From: Streptomyces sp. M41(2017)
GTDB taxonomy: Bacteria; Actinomycetota; Actinomycetes; Streptomycetales; Streptomycetaceae
Length of the DNA: 64,000 nucleotides
Direction of reading: 5' to 3'
NCBI RefSeq assembly: GCF_002078175.1
Contig: NZ_MWFK01000002.1
Span: 1,364,001 to 1,428,000, forward strand
Of the stretch, positions 52,691-60,879 are shown piece after piece (the stretch's first letter is position 1; each line of letters opens with the position of its first letter). The notes beneath the pieces were generated by a model. The model saw nothing but the letters and a program-made list of their open reading frames with translations. It had not been told where the DNA came from and made no database searches. The position numbers and the translations under genes are program-made.

Positions 52691-53659
52691 ATGGACAAAG
52701 TGGTGACCGCTGCCGCGCGGGCAGTGGCGGACATCCCCGACGGGGCGACCCTCGCGGTCGGCGGTTTCGGCCTGTGCGGCATCCCGTCGACGCTGATCGC
52801 GGCGCTCTCGGCCACGAGCGTGTCCGGCCTGCGGATCGTGTCCAACAACTGCGGTGTGGACGACTGGGGACTCGGTCTGCTGCTGCGGGCCGGCCGTATC
52901 GCCCGGATGACCTCCTCCTACGTGGGCGAGAACAAGGAGTTCGCCCGTCAGTACCTGTCCGGTGAACTGGAGGTGGAGCTGACACCGCAGGGCACTCTCG
53001 CCGAACGGCTGCGGGCCGGCGGTACCGGAGTGCCCGCGTTCTACACCCCGGCCGGCGTGGGGACCCAGGTCGAGGTGGGCGGCCTGCCGTGGCGGCACAC
53101 CCCGGACGGCGGCGTCGCGCTGGCCTCTCCGCCCAAGGAGACGCGGGAGTTCGGCGGCCGCCGCTACCTGCTGGAGGAGGCCATCAGCGCCGACTTCGCG
53201 CTGGTAAGGGCGGCGGTCGCCGACCGGCACGGCAACTGCGTTTTCCACGCGGCGGCCCGCAACTTCAACCCGCTGTGCGCGATGGCGGGGCGGGTGACCG
53301 TCGTGGAGGCCGAACGCATCGTCGAGGCAGGTGAACTGCCGCCGGACGCCGTCCATCTGCCCGGCGTGTACGTGGACCGGGTCGTCCCCGTCGACGCCTC
53401 GCTGGACAAGCGCGTAGAGCGCCGCACGGTGCGCCCTGCGCGCGGTCGCGCGGTCGCGGCCGGATCCCCCGACGGAGTGGACGACCGGGCCGCCGGGACA
53501 GTCGTCTCACGCACCGAAGCAGACGACCAGGGCACCGAGGCAGTCGTCTCGCGCACCGAAGCGGACGACCGGGACGCCCTGGCCGTCGTCCCGCCCGCCG
53601 AAGCAGCGGAACGGGGCGCCGAGGCTGTCGTCCCGGCCGCCGACTCCGAGGAGAAGTGA
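52691..53659 (+). CDS. 3-oxoacid CoA-transferase subunit A with a repetitive C-terminal extension
   Basis: This 322-residue protein starts at ATG 52691 behind GAGGAAGGAAT. The family I CoA-transferase alpha fold has ATLAVGGFGLCGIPSTLIAA, IVSNNCGVDDWGLGLLL and the later TPAGVGTQVEVGG and NPLCAMAGRVTVVEAE. The normal domain ends at about residue 250. The extra ~70 residues include 14-residue repeats such as VVSRTEADDQGTEA. With subunit B it moves CoA from succinyl-CoA to acetoacetate (or another 3-oxoacid), completing the path from 3-hydroxybutyrate to acetoacetyl-CoA. The stop is two bases before subunit B. Confidence 0.92.
   Translation: MDKVVTAAARAVADIPDGATLAVGGFGLCGIPSTLIAALSATSVSGLRIVSNNCGVDDWGLGLLLRAGRIARMTSSYVGENKEFARQYLSGELEVELTPQGTLAERLRAGGTGVPAFYTPAGVGTQVEVGGLPWRHTPDGGVALASPPKETREFGGRRYLLEEAISADFALVRAAVADRHGNCVFHAAARNFNPLCAMAGRVTVVEAERIVEAGELPPDAVHLPGVYVDRVVPVDASLDKRVERRTVRPARGRAVAAGSPDGVDDRAAGTVVSRTEADDQGTEAVVSRTEADDRDALAVVPPAEAAERGAEAVVPAADSEEK
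53501..53650. repeat. 42-base tandem repeats in the CoA-transferase A tail
   Basis: Units of 42 bases begin GTCGTCTC or GTCGTCCC at 53501, 53543, 53585 and (partial) 53627. They encode 14-residue repeats VVSRTEADDQGTEA, VVSRTEADDRDALA, VVPPAEAAERGAEA and a final short copy. The first two are nearly identical, so expansion is fairly recent. The frame is preserved. Confidence 0.85.
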
Positions 53660-53661
53660 CC

Positions 53662-54342
53662 ATGCCGCTCGACCGCGACCAGCTCGCCGCCCGCGCCGCC
53701 CGGGAGTTGCGCGACGGCCAGTACGTCAATCTGGGCATCGGCCTGCCCACCCTGATCCCCGGTCACCTGCCGGCCGGGGTGCACGTGGTGCTGCACTCGG
53801 AGAACGGCATTCTCGGCGTGGGTCCCTATCCGTACGACGGCGAGGAGCACCCCGACCTGATCAACGCCGGCAAGGAGACGGTGACCACCCTCCCCGGTAC
53901 CGCCTATTTCGACTCGGCCCTCTCCTTCGGCATGATCCGGGCCGGCCGGATCGACGTCTCCGTGCTCGGCGCGATGCAGGTGTCGGCCCGCGGCGACCTG
54001 GCGAATTGGATGATCCCGGGGAGGATGGTCAAGGGCATGGGCGGTGCGATGGACCTCGTCCACGGTGCTCGCCGGCTGCTGGTCGTGATGGAGCACACCG
54101 CCAAGGACGGCAGTCCCAAGGTGGTCGAGGAGTTGAGCCTTCCCGCCACGGGACGTCGGGTGGTGGACCGGGTCATCACCGATCTGGCCGTCATCGACAT
54201 CACGTCCGAGGGACTGCGACTGGTCGAGACCGCTCCGGGCGTCACCGTGCCGGAGGTCCTGGCGGCGACCGACGCCACGCTCCTGGTCGACGAGCGCCTG
54301 GAAGATCCCGCGCCCGCAGCACCCGCACCCGCACCCGTCTGA
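53662..54342 (+). CDS. 3-oxoacid CoA-transferase subunit B
   Basis: This 226-residue protein starts at ATG 53662, with GAGGAG 8 bases upstream; an overlapping GTG at 53656 is less well spaced. The catalytic glutamate lies in LHSENGILGVGPYP, which takes part in the thioester exchange. Earlier DGQYVNLGIGLPTLIPGH and later GRMVKGMGGAMDLVHGARRL are family signatures. A short Ala-Pro tail follows. Together with subunit A it forms the complete enzyme. The pair resembles ScoAB/SCOT; a beta-ketoadipate transferase (PcaIJ) is an alternative, but no aromatic-pathway genes are nearby. Confidence 0.93.
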   Translation: MPLDRDQLAARAARELRDGQYVNLGIGLPTLIPGHLPAGVHVVLHSENGILGVGPYPYDGEEHPDLINAGKETVTTLPGTAYFDSALSFGMIRAGRIDVSVLGAMQVSARGDLANWMIPGRMVKGMGGAMDLVHGARRLLVVMEHTAKDGSPKVVEELSLPATGRRVVDRVITDLAVIDITSEGLRLVETAPGVTVPEVLAATDATLLVDERLEDPAPAAPAPAPV

Positions 54343-54350
54343 GCCGATCC

Positions 54351-54380
54351 GGCCGGGAGACGGCGTCCGGAATCCCGGCC
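54351..54380. terminator. Hairpin after the CoA-transferase operon
   Basis: GGCCGGGA (54351-54358) and TCCCGGCC (54373-54380) are perfect complements around a 14-base loop. It starts 9 bases after the subunit B stop and lies 30 bases from the convergent lipoprotein stop. It is a likely terminator for one or both. Confidence 0.6.
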
Positions 54381-54409
54381 CGCGGCACGGCCGGCTCCGG
54401 CACGTCGGG

Positions 54410-54967
54410 TCAGCAGCCCCTGCGTTCGGGGGTGAACTGCATGCGGACCGCCTTGTCCGTGCGGACGGCGGCGTCGTAGGTGGCCCTGCTGACCTGGTAC
54501 CAGACGTCGTCCTGCTTCGCGTGGCCGCCCAGATCGTCCAGGCTCACGCACCACCGTTCCGGCCGGACCACGCGCGTGTAGGTCTCGGAGCCGCTGCGGA
54601 TCTGCCGGCAGGTCTTGGACCGCTCGGTGGAGTACCAGGTGCGGGTGCGCCGCTTGGTGCCCGACCCGGAACTCTTCGTGTGCTTGACCCGCCGCGTGGC
54701 CGTGGTGCACTTCCTGGTCATGTGCGGCCGGGTGGCCCGGGTCGTCCTCGCGGCGAGGTGGCGGATCTCGTCACGGAGGCCGAAGACGATCGCGTCCGTG
54801 GTGGTCGCCGGGTCCGGCCGGGACTTCTCGACGCCGCTCCCGCTGCTCTGGTCCACGCCGGCCGGGCGGTCCGTACCCGCGTCGCGGACGTCACTGCCGC
54901 TGCCGCACGCGCCGAGGCCGGATATCAGAACCGCCACCACCGCGGCCGTCACACATCGCTTGAACAT
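54410..54967 (-). CDS. Small secreted lipoprotein, function unknown
   Basis: This 185-residue protein starts at ATG 54967 behind GAGGAAG. The signal peptide VAVLISGLGACGS has the lipobox cysteine at residue 21. The mature part starts with a Gly/Asp/Ser-rich spacer, then a very basic central segment (TRKCTTATRRVKHTKSSGSG) and a C-terminal region with paired cysteines and RPERWCVSLDDLGGHAKQDD. Four cysteines outside the lipobox could form disulfides. I do not recognise a family. It is convergent with the CoA-transferase operon and divergent from the LLM oxidoreductase. Confidence 0.82.
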   Translation of the reverse strand: MFKRCVTAAVVAVLISGLGACGSGSDVRDAGTDRPAGVDQSSGSGVEKSRPDPATTTDAIVFGLRDEIRHLAARTTRATRPHMTRKCTTATRRVKHTKSSGSGTKRRTRTWYSTERSKTCRQIRSGSETYTRVVRPERWCVSLDDLGGHAKQDDVWYQVSRATYDAAVRTDKAVRMQFTPERRGC

Positions 54968-55107
54968 GTCTTCCTCTGTGATCAACGGCCCGCGGCACAA
55001 CGGCGGTCAGCCGTCTCGTCCCGCGGCTCGTACGTGGTCCGGTCGGCCGATCGAGCGCGTCCTCGGCCACGGGGAACAACGGCCTCGGGGCCGCAGTTGA
55101 TCACAGT

Positions 55108-55998
55108 ATGACTTCCGGGACACGCGAGGCATTCGGACGGATCGGCATCTGGAGCGGCGCCCTGCACGCGTCGCGGGTGGACGAGGCGGGCAGGGCGGCG
55201 ATCGTCGAAGCCGTCGCCGAGCTCGAAGACCTGGGGTACGGCACGCTGTGGATGGGAGGCAGCCCCTCCCCCGAGGACGCGGCGGCCCTCGTCGCCGCCA
55301 CCCGCAGGGTGACCGTGGCCACCGGCATCCTGAGCATCTGGGAACACGGAGCCGAGGAGGTGGCGGCCCGTGTCGCGGCGATCGACGCGAGCGCGCGGGG
55401 GCGTTTCGTCCTCGGCCTGGGCGTCAGCCACGACACGTTGGCCCCGCAGTACGCGAAGCCGTACAGCGCGATGGTGGACTATCTCGACGCCCTCGACGAG
55501 GCGGCCCCGCCCGTGGACGGTGGACACCGGGTTCTCGCGGCGCTCGGCCCGAAGATGCTGCGGCTCGCGGCCGACCGGTCGCTGGGAGCCCACCCCTATC
55601 TCGTCACCGCCGAGCACACGGCGGAGGCGCGCGAGGCGCTCGGCCCCGGCGCGCTGCTCGCGCCCGAGCTGTCCGTCGTCCTCGACCCCGACCTCGACCG
55701 GGCGCGCACGACCGCACGGGGCATGCTGGAGACGTACCTCCAACTGCCCAACTACACCAACAACCTGCTGCGTCTGGGCTTCACGGAGAGCGACTTCGAG
55801 GACGGCGGCAGCGCACGCCTCCTCGACGCGCTCTTCGCCCTCGGCGACGCCGAGCGGGTGCGGGCCCGCGCCCAGGAGTACTTCGACGCCGGCGCCGATC
55901 ACATCGCGTTCCAGGTGCTGACCGCGAGCGAGGGGCGCTCCGGCCTGCCCCGGGCGGCCTGGCGCGAGCTGGCCTCGGTCTTCGCCGACCGGCTCTAG
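55108..55998 (+). CDS. LLM-class, probably F420-dependent oxidoreductase
   Basis: This 296-residue protein starts at ATG 55108; no strong ribosome-binding site is visible. The luciferase-like barrel shows FGRIGIWSGALHA at the N-terminus, GYGTLWMGGSPSPEDAAALV, TVATGILSIWEHGAEEVAA and RFVLGLGVSHDTLAP. These are typical of the short F420-type subfamily (TIGR03620-like) common in actinobacteria. The conserved GxxPYLV segment (LGAHPYLVTAEHT) follows. The substrate is unknown. It lies between the lipoprotein and the hydrogenase operon, with no evident co-transcription. Confidence 0.88.
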   Translation: MTSGTREAFGRIGIWSGALHASRVDEAGRAAIVEAVAELEDLGYGTLWMGGSPSPEDAAALVAATRRVTVATGILSIWEHGAEEVAARVAAIDASARGRFVLGLGVSHDTLAPQYAKPYSAMVDYLDALDEAAPPVDGGHRVLAALGPKMLRLAADRSLGAHPYLVTAEHTAEAREALGPGALLAPELSVVLDPDLDRARTTARGMLETYLQLPNYTNNLLRLGFTESDFEDGGSARLLDALFALGDAERVRARAQEYFDAGADHIAFQVLTASEGRSGLPRAAWRELASVFADRL

Positions 55999-56329
55999 CC
56001 GGTCGTCCGGCGGACGCCGCCCCGGCGCCGCCCACAGCCCACAACCCACAGCCCACAGCCCAGCGTGACGGATGTCGGGAGGCGGGTGCGGGCGGCGGGC
56101 GGCGGGCGGTGGGCGGAATTCGCTTCACCCGGCGCCCGCACCCCCTGACGCGGTCACGTCGGGCGGTCGCACCGGGCGGTCGCGCGCCCGCCCGCCGCAC
56201 CTGCCCCCGGGCCGGTGCGCGGAGACGATAGGGCCCGTTCGCACTTACCTGCGGGCTCCGCGGCGGCCACCATGGGAAAGGCAGTTTGGCCATTTTCTGG
56301 CCGGTTCAGCCCCTTTCCCAGGAGGGCTC
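55999..56329. promoter_or_regulatory. Upstream region of the hydrogenase operon
   Basis: This 331-base gap holds a 7-base repeat CCCACAG/CCCACAA (4.6 copies, 56031-56062) and GGCGGGC runs. Close to the operon there is an inverted repeat: TGGGAAAGG (56273-56281) and CCTTTCCCA (56312-56320), enclosing a smaller GGCC-N7-GGCC pair, immediately before the ribosome-binding site GGAGGG (56321-56326). No gene is supported here. Confidence 0.55.
56031..56062. repeat. Heptamer tandem repeat CCCACAG
   Basis: Four full copies and a partial copy of CCCACAG (second copy CCCACAA) lie 33 bases after the LLM gene stop. It is noncoding and probably a slippage product. Confidence 0.85.
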
Positions 56330-57418
56330 ATGGACGCCCCGACCGCGACGACGACCGATCCCGTCGCACAGGACGACGCGCAGGACCCGACCGACCCCAC
56401 CGTTCACATCCTCTGGATCAACGCCGGGCTGAGCTGCGACGGGGACTCCGTGTCACTGACCGCCGCGACCCAGCCGAGCATCGAGGAGCTGGCGCTCGGC
56501 GCCCTGCCGGGACTGCCCAAGGTGGCGGTGCACTGGCCCCTGATCGACTTCGAGTGCGGTCCCGTGGAGGGCGCCGACAATTTCGTCGAGTGGTTCTTCA
56601 AGGCCGACCGCGGGGAGCTGGAGCCCTTCGTACTGGTCGTCGAGGGGTCCATCCCGAACGAACGGGTCAAGCCCGAGGGCTACTGGTGCGGCTTCGGGGA
56701 CGACCCGGAGACGGGTCAGCCGATCACCACCAGTGAGTGGCTGGACCGCCTCACGCCGAAGGCGCTCGCCGTCGTGGCCATCGGCACCTGCGCGACGTAC
56801 GGGGGGATCCACGCCATGGCCGGCAACCCGACCGGGGCGATGGGCGTGCCGGACTACCTGGGCTGGGAGTGGAAGTCGAAGGCGGGCATCCCCATCGTCT
56901 GCATCCCGGGCTGCCCGGTGCACCCGGACAACGCCTCGGAGACCCTGCTCTATCTCCTCTACCAGGCGGCGGGCGCGGCGCCCATGATCCCGCTGGACGA
57001 GGAACTGCGCCCGACCTGGCTCTTCGGTGCCACGGTGCACGAGGGCTGCGACCGGGCCGGCTACTACGAGCAGGGACAGTTCGCCACCGAGTACGGATCC
57101 CCGGAGTGCCTGGTCAAGCTCGGCTGCTGGGGTCCGGTGGTGAAGTGCAACGTGCCCAAGCGCGGCTGGATCAACGGCGTGGGCGGCTGCCCGAACGTCG
57201 GCGGGATCTGCATCGCCTGCACCATGCCGGGTTTCCCCGACAAGTTCATGCCGTTCATGGACGAGCCGCCGGGCGGCCACGTGTCCGCGACGGCGAGCGG
57301 TATCTACGGCTCGGTCGTGCGGCGGCTGCGGCACATCACCGAGAAGACCGTAGAGAAGGAACCCAAGTGGCGTGGGAAGGGCGAGAAGCTCACGACCGGC
57401 TACAAGGCCCCGTGGTGA
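56330..57418 (+). CDS. hhyS: [NiFe] hydrogenase small subunit, group 1h (formerly group 5) type
   Basis: This 362-residue iron-sulfur subunit starts at ATG 56330 behind GGAGGG. It has no twin-arginine signal, so the enzyme is cytosolic. The proximal-cluster motif reads GLSCDGDSVSL: C36, with D39 where most hydrogenases have the second cysteine of CxxC, matching the Asp-ligated cluster known from the Ralstonia actinobacterial-type enzyme. Further ligands are in IGTCATYGG, PGCPVHPDN, VHEGCDRAGYY, KLGCWGPVVKCN and GGCPNVGGICIACTMPGF. The group oxidises H2 at atmospheric levels during starvation. It is the first gene of the operon, followed after 50 bases by the large subunit. Confidence 0.94.
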   Translation: MDAPTATTTDPVAQDDAQDPTDPTVHILWINAGLSCDGDSVSLTAATQPSIEELALGALPGLPKVAVHWPLIDFECGPVEGADNFVEWFFKADRGELEPFVLVVEGSIPNERVKPEGYWCGFGDDPETGQPITTSEWLDRLTPKALAVVAIGTCATYGGIHAMAGNPTGAMGVPDYLGWEWKSKAGIPIVCIPGCPVHPDNASETLLYLLYQAAGAAPMIPLDEELRPTWLFGATVHEGCDRAGYYEQGQFATEYGSPECLVKLGCWGPVVKCNVPKRGWINGVGGCPNVGGICIACTMPGFPDKFMPFMDEPPGGHVSATASGIYGSVVRRLRHITEKTVEKEPKWRGKGEKLTTGYKAPW

Positions 57419-57468
57419 CCGCGGTCATCCGCTGAGCAGGACACCCGACAGGAAGGCGGCGCGGCACC

Positions 57469-59250
57469 ATGGCGACGGCGACGAACAAGCCGGCCGGTGA
57501 CGGCCTCACGGAGATGTCGTGGGACCCGATCACCCGCATCGTGGGCAGTCTCGGCATCCACACCAAGATCGACTTCAAGGCGAAGCGGGTCGCGGAGTGC
57601 TACAGCACCTCGTCGGTCTTCCGTGGGTACAGCGTGTTCATGCGCGGCAAGGACCCGCGCGACGCGCACTTCATCACCAGCCGGATCTGCGGGATCTGCG
57701 GCGACAACCACGCGACCTGCTCGGTGTACGCGCAGAACATGGCGTACGGGGTGGCGCCCCCGGCCCTCGGCGAGTGGATCATCAACCTCGGCGAGGCCGC
57801 GGAGTACATGTTCGACCACAACATCTTCCAGGAGAACCTGGTCGGCGTGGACTACTGCGAGCGGATGGTCCGCGAGACCAACCCCGGCGTGCTCGAACTC
57901 GCCGAACGCACCGAGGCCCCGCACGCCGCCGACCACGGCTACCGGACGATCGCCGACATCATGCGCTCGCTCAACCCGCTGGAGGGCGAGTTCTACCGTG
58001 AGGCGCTCCAGGTGAGTCGCTACACACGGGAGATGTTCTGCCTGATGGAGGGCCGCCATGTGCACCCCTCCACGCTCTACCCGGGCGGGGTCGGCACGGT
58101 CGCGACGATCCAGCTCTTCACCGACTACCTGACCCGGCTCACCCGCTACGTGGAGTTCATGAAGCGCGTCGTCCCGCTCCACGACGACCTCTTCGACTTC
58201 TTCTACGAGGCACTGCCCGGCTACGAGGAGGTCGGCCGGCGCCGGGTGCTGCTCGGCTGCTGGGGCGCGCTCAACGATCCGGAGTACTGCGACTTCCAGT
58301 ACGCGCACATGGAGGACTGGGGCCGGCGCATGTTCGTCACCCCTGGCGTCGTGGTGGACGGCGAACTCGTCACCAACAGCCTGGTGGACATCAACCTCGG
58401 CATCCGCATCCTGCTCGGCAGCTCGTACTACGAGGACTGGGCGGGCATGGGGAAGTTCGTCGAACGGGACCCGCTGGGCAACCCCGTGGACGAGCGGCAC
58501 CCGTGGAACCAGCACACCATCCCGGCGCCGCAGAAGCGCGACTTCGACGACAAGTACAGCTGGGTCATGTCACCGCGCTGGTTCGACGGCAAGGACCACC
58601 TCGCCCTGGACACCGGCGGCGGCCCGATCGCCCGGCTGTGGTCCACGGCGTTGTCCGGGCTCGTCGACATCGGCTACATCAAGGCCACCGGGCACAGCGT
58701 GCAGATCAACCTGCCGCGCACCATGACCAAGCCGGAGACGGCCCTGGAGTGGAGGATCCCGCGGTGGAGCAACGCCCTGGAACGCAACAGGGCCCGCACC
58801 TACTTCCAGGCGTACGCCGCCGCGGCCGCCCTGTACTTCGCCGAGCAGGCCATGGAGGAGATCCGCGCCGGCCGCACCCAGACCTGGGAGAAGTTCGACG
58901 TGCCGGACGAGTCGATCGGCTGCGGCTTCACCGAGGCCGTGCGGGGCGTGCTGTCCCACCACATGGTGATCAGGGACGGCAAGATCGCCAACTACCACCC
59001 GTATCCGCCGACGCCGTGGAACGGCAGCGTGCGCGACAGCTACGGGACACCGGGGCCGTACGAGGACGCGGTGCAGAACACCCCCATCTTCGAGGAGAAC
59101 CCGCCCGAGACCTTCAAGGGCATCGACATCATGCGGGCCGTCCGCAGCTTCGACCCCTGTCTGCCGTGCGGCGTGCACATGTACGTCGGCGGCGGGCGGA
59201 CCGTCGAGGAGACGCACATGCCGACCGGGCTGAGCGGACTGGCGGTCTGA
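57469..59250 (+). CDS. hhyL: [NiFe] hydrogenase large subunit, group 1h (formerly group 5) type
   Basis: This 593-residue catalytic subunit starts at ATG 57469 (AGGAAGG about 13 bases before). The nickel ligands are the N-terminal pair SRICGICGDNHATC (C74, C77) and the C-terminal pair in SFDPCLPCGVHM (C564, C567), with H570. The 23 residues after H570 (MYVGGGRTVEETHMPTGLSG and three more) should be cut off during maturation, which fits the protease gene at 62964. The internal DPITRIVGSLGIH near residue 19 is also characteristic. It forms the dimer with the small subunit. Hyp accessory genes are not in the window and probably lie to the right. Confidence 0.95.
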   Translation: MATATNKPAGDGLTEMSWDPITRIVGSLGIHTKIDFKAKRVAECYSTSSVFRGYSVFMRGKDPRDAHFITSRICGICGDNHATCSVYAQNMAYGVAPPALGEWIINLGEAAEYMFDHNIFQENLVGVDYCERMVRETNPGVLELAERTEAPHAADHGYRTIADIMRSLNPLEGEFYREALQVSRYTREMFCLMEGRHVHPSTLYPGGVGTVATIQLFTDYLTRLTRYVEFMKRVVPLHDDLFDFFYEALPGYEEVGRRRVLLGCWGALNDPEYCDFQYAHMEDWGRRMFVTPGVVVDGELVTNSLVDINLGIRILLGSSYYEDWAGMGKFVERDPLGNPVDERHPWNQHTIPAPQKRDFDDKYSWVMSPRWFDGKDHLALDTGGGPIARLWSTALSGLVDIGYIKATGHSVQINLPRTMTKPETALEWRIPRWSNALERNRARTYFQAYAAAAALYFAEQAMEEIRAGRTQTWEKFDVPDESIGCGFTEAVRGVLSHHMVIRDGKIANYHPYPPTPWNGSVRDSYGTPGPYEDAVQNTPIFEENPPETFKGIDIMRAVRSFDPCLPCGVHMYVGGGRTVEETHMPTGLSGLAV

Positions 59251-59275
59251 CCTTCCTCAGGAGAGGTGCTTGCCG

Positions 59276-60187
59276 ATGGCCGGACAGGAGACGGGTGAGC
59301 GCATCGAGGCGCTGCTCGACGAACTGGCACAGCGGGCGGGACCGGAGGCACGCGACACCGCGGACGAACTGGTGCGCTCTCTGGTGGAGTTCTACGGCGA
59401 GGGCCTGGAACGTGCGGTACGGCTGCTGGGCGCCGCGCCGCACGGCGCCGACCCGATCGCCGTGCTCACCGCCGACGAACTGGTCAGCGACCTGCTGATC
59501 CTGCACGACCTTCATCCCGAGGACACCGCGACCCGGGTGGGCCGGGCCCTCGACAAGGTCCGGCCCTATCTCGGCTCGCACGCGGGCGACGTCGAGGTGG
59601 CCGGGCTCGACCTGGAGGCCGCGGACGGCCCGACGCTGCGGCTCCGGCTGCGCGGCAGCTGCGACGGCTGTCCCTCCTCCGCCCAGACCGTGCGCTGGAC
59701 CATCGAGGAGGCGGTCGCCCGGATCGCCCCCGAGGTCGCGCACATCGAGGTGGAGGGCGTGACCGAGGACGAGGCGCAGCCGGCCCTGCTCCAGATCCTC
59801 CCGCATCCCCCGGACGACGCGCCGGCCGCCGCCGGCCCACCGGAGCGTGCGGACGGCCAGGCCCGCTGGCACCTCCTGGGTCCCGGCGCCCTGCCCTCGG
59901 GCGAACCGTCCACCGGCGTCACGGAGGTGTCCGGCCGCGCCCTGCTCCTGGTCCGGCTGCCGGGCCGGTTGCTCGCCTACCGCGACCGCTGCCCGGTGTG
60001 TGCCGCGAGCCTCGCCCCCGCGCTGCTGGACGGTGAGTCGCTGCGCTGCGCGGAGTGCGCCGCCACGTTCGACGTGCACCGGGCGGGACGGGGCGACCGG
60101 GCCCACCTGGAGCCCGTGCCGCTGCTGGAGGAGGACGGCGAGGTACGGGTGGCGTTGCCCGGCGAGCTGCTGGGGGCGGGACCGTGA
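59276..60187 (+). CDS. NifU-like domain fused to a four-cysteine Rieske-like domain
   Basis: This 303-residue protein starts at ATG 59276 behind CAGGAGAGG; TTG 59270 is an unlikely alternative. A helical N-terminus (1-85) leads to a NifU C-terminal-type domain (about 88-165), with LRLRGSCDGCPSSAQTVRWT carrying the CxxC used to bind or pass Fe-S clusters. The C-terminal part (about 195-300) has a Rieske-like layout, but with DRCPVCAASL and LRCAECAATFDVH: two CxxC pairs instead of CxH plus CxxH, hence rubredoxin or zinc-like. Position after the large subunit suggests a role in cluster assembly or electron exit. Confidence 0.82.
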   Translation: MAGQETGERIEALLDELAQRAGPEARDTADELVRSLVEFYGEGLERAVRLLGAAPHGADPIAVLTADELVSDLLILHDLHPEDTATRVGRALDKVRPYLGSHAGDVEVAGLDLEAADGPTLRLRLRGSCDGCPSSAQTVRWTIEEAVARIAPEVAHIEVEGVTEDEAQPALLQILPHPPDDAPAAAGPPERADGQARWHLLGPGALPSGEPSTGVTEVSGRALLLVRLPGRLLAYRDRCPVCAASLAPALLDGESLRCAECAATFDVHRAGRGDRAHLEPVPLLEEDGEVRVALPGELLGAGP

Positions 60188-60879
60188 CCGCCGACGTGCT
60201 GAAGCAGTTCACCCGCCGGCCACCCCCGGCCGGTGAGCGCTGCGACCTGTGCGGTGAACCGCTGCCGGCCGAGCACCGGCATCTCGTCGACACCACGCGA
60301 CGGTCCCTGAAGTGCGCCTGTCCGCCCTGCCACCTGCTGTTCACCCGGCCCGGGGCGGGGCAGGGCCGCTTCCGGGCCGTCCCCGCCCGGTACCTCACCG
60401 ATCCCGGGTTCGAACTGGAGGAGACGGACTGGAACCGGCTGCAGATCCCCGTCGCGCTCGCCTTCTTCTTCCGCAACTCCGGCCTCGACCGGCTCGCGGC
60501 CTTCTACCCCAGTCCGGCGGGCGCCACCGAGAGCGAACTGGACCCACGGACCTGGGACGCGGTCCTCGGGCGCAGCCGGCTCGCCGACATCCTCGAACCG
60601 GACGTGGAGGCACTGCTGCTGCACCACGAGCGCGGCACCCCGGTGACGTGCACACTCGTCCCGGTCGACGTCTGCTACGAACTCGTCGGACGGATGCGGC
60701 TGCACTGGAAGGGCTTCGACGGCGGCGCGGAGGCACGCGCCGACATCGCGGAGTTCTTCGAGCGGATCACGGCGGCCGCCCGGCCCCTGGAGCCCGACCG
60801 TTCGACGGCCGCCGGTTCCGGATCGCCGGCCCCGGCGGAGTCCGGGACCACGGGCAGGCCCTCCGGGGGGACTCCGTGA
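60184..60879 (+). CDS. Hydrogenase-operon protein of unknown function (DUF5947-like)
   Basis: This 231-residue protein starts at GTG 60184, overlapping the previous stop by GTGA. It begins with a possible zinc ribbon, ERCDLCGEPLPAEHRHLVD followed by KCACPPCHLLFTR (two CxxC pairs, about 18-60). An acidic middle part has LEETDWNRLQIPVALAFFFR and then TCTLVPVDVCYELVGRMRLH. It has no membrane segment. I recall similar proteins (DUF5947-like) next to actinobacterial group 1h hydrogenases, but cannot confirm. A role in cofactor insertion or subunit assembly is inferred only from position. Confidence 0.78.
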   Translation: MTADVLKQFTRRPPPAGERCDLCGEPLPAEHRHLVDTTRRSLKCACPPCHLLFTRPGAGQGRFRAVPARYLTDPGFELEETDWNRLQIPVALAFFFRNSGLDRLAAFYPSPAGATESELDPRTWDAVLGRSRLADILEPDVEALLLHHERGTPVTCTLVPVDVCYELVGRMRLHWKGFDGGAEARADIAEFFERITAAARPLEPDRSTAAGSGSPAPAESGTTGRPSGGTP

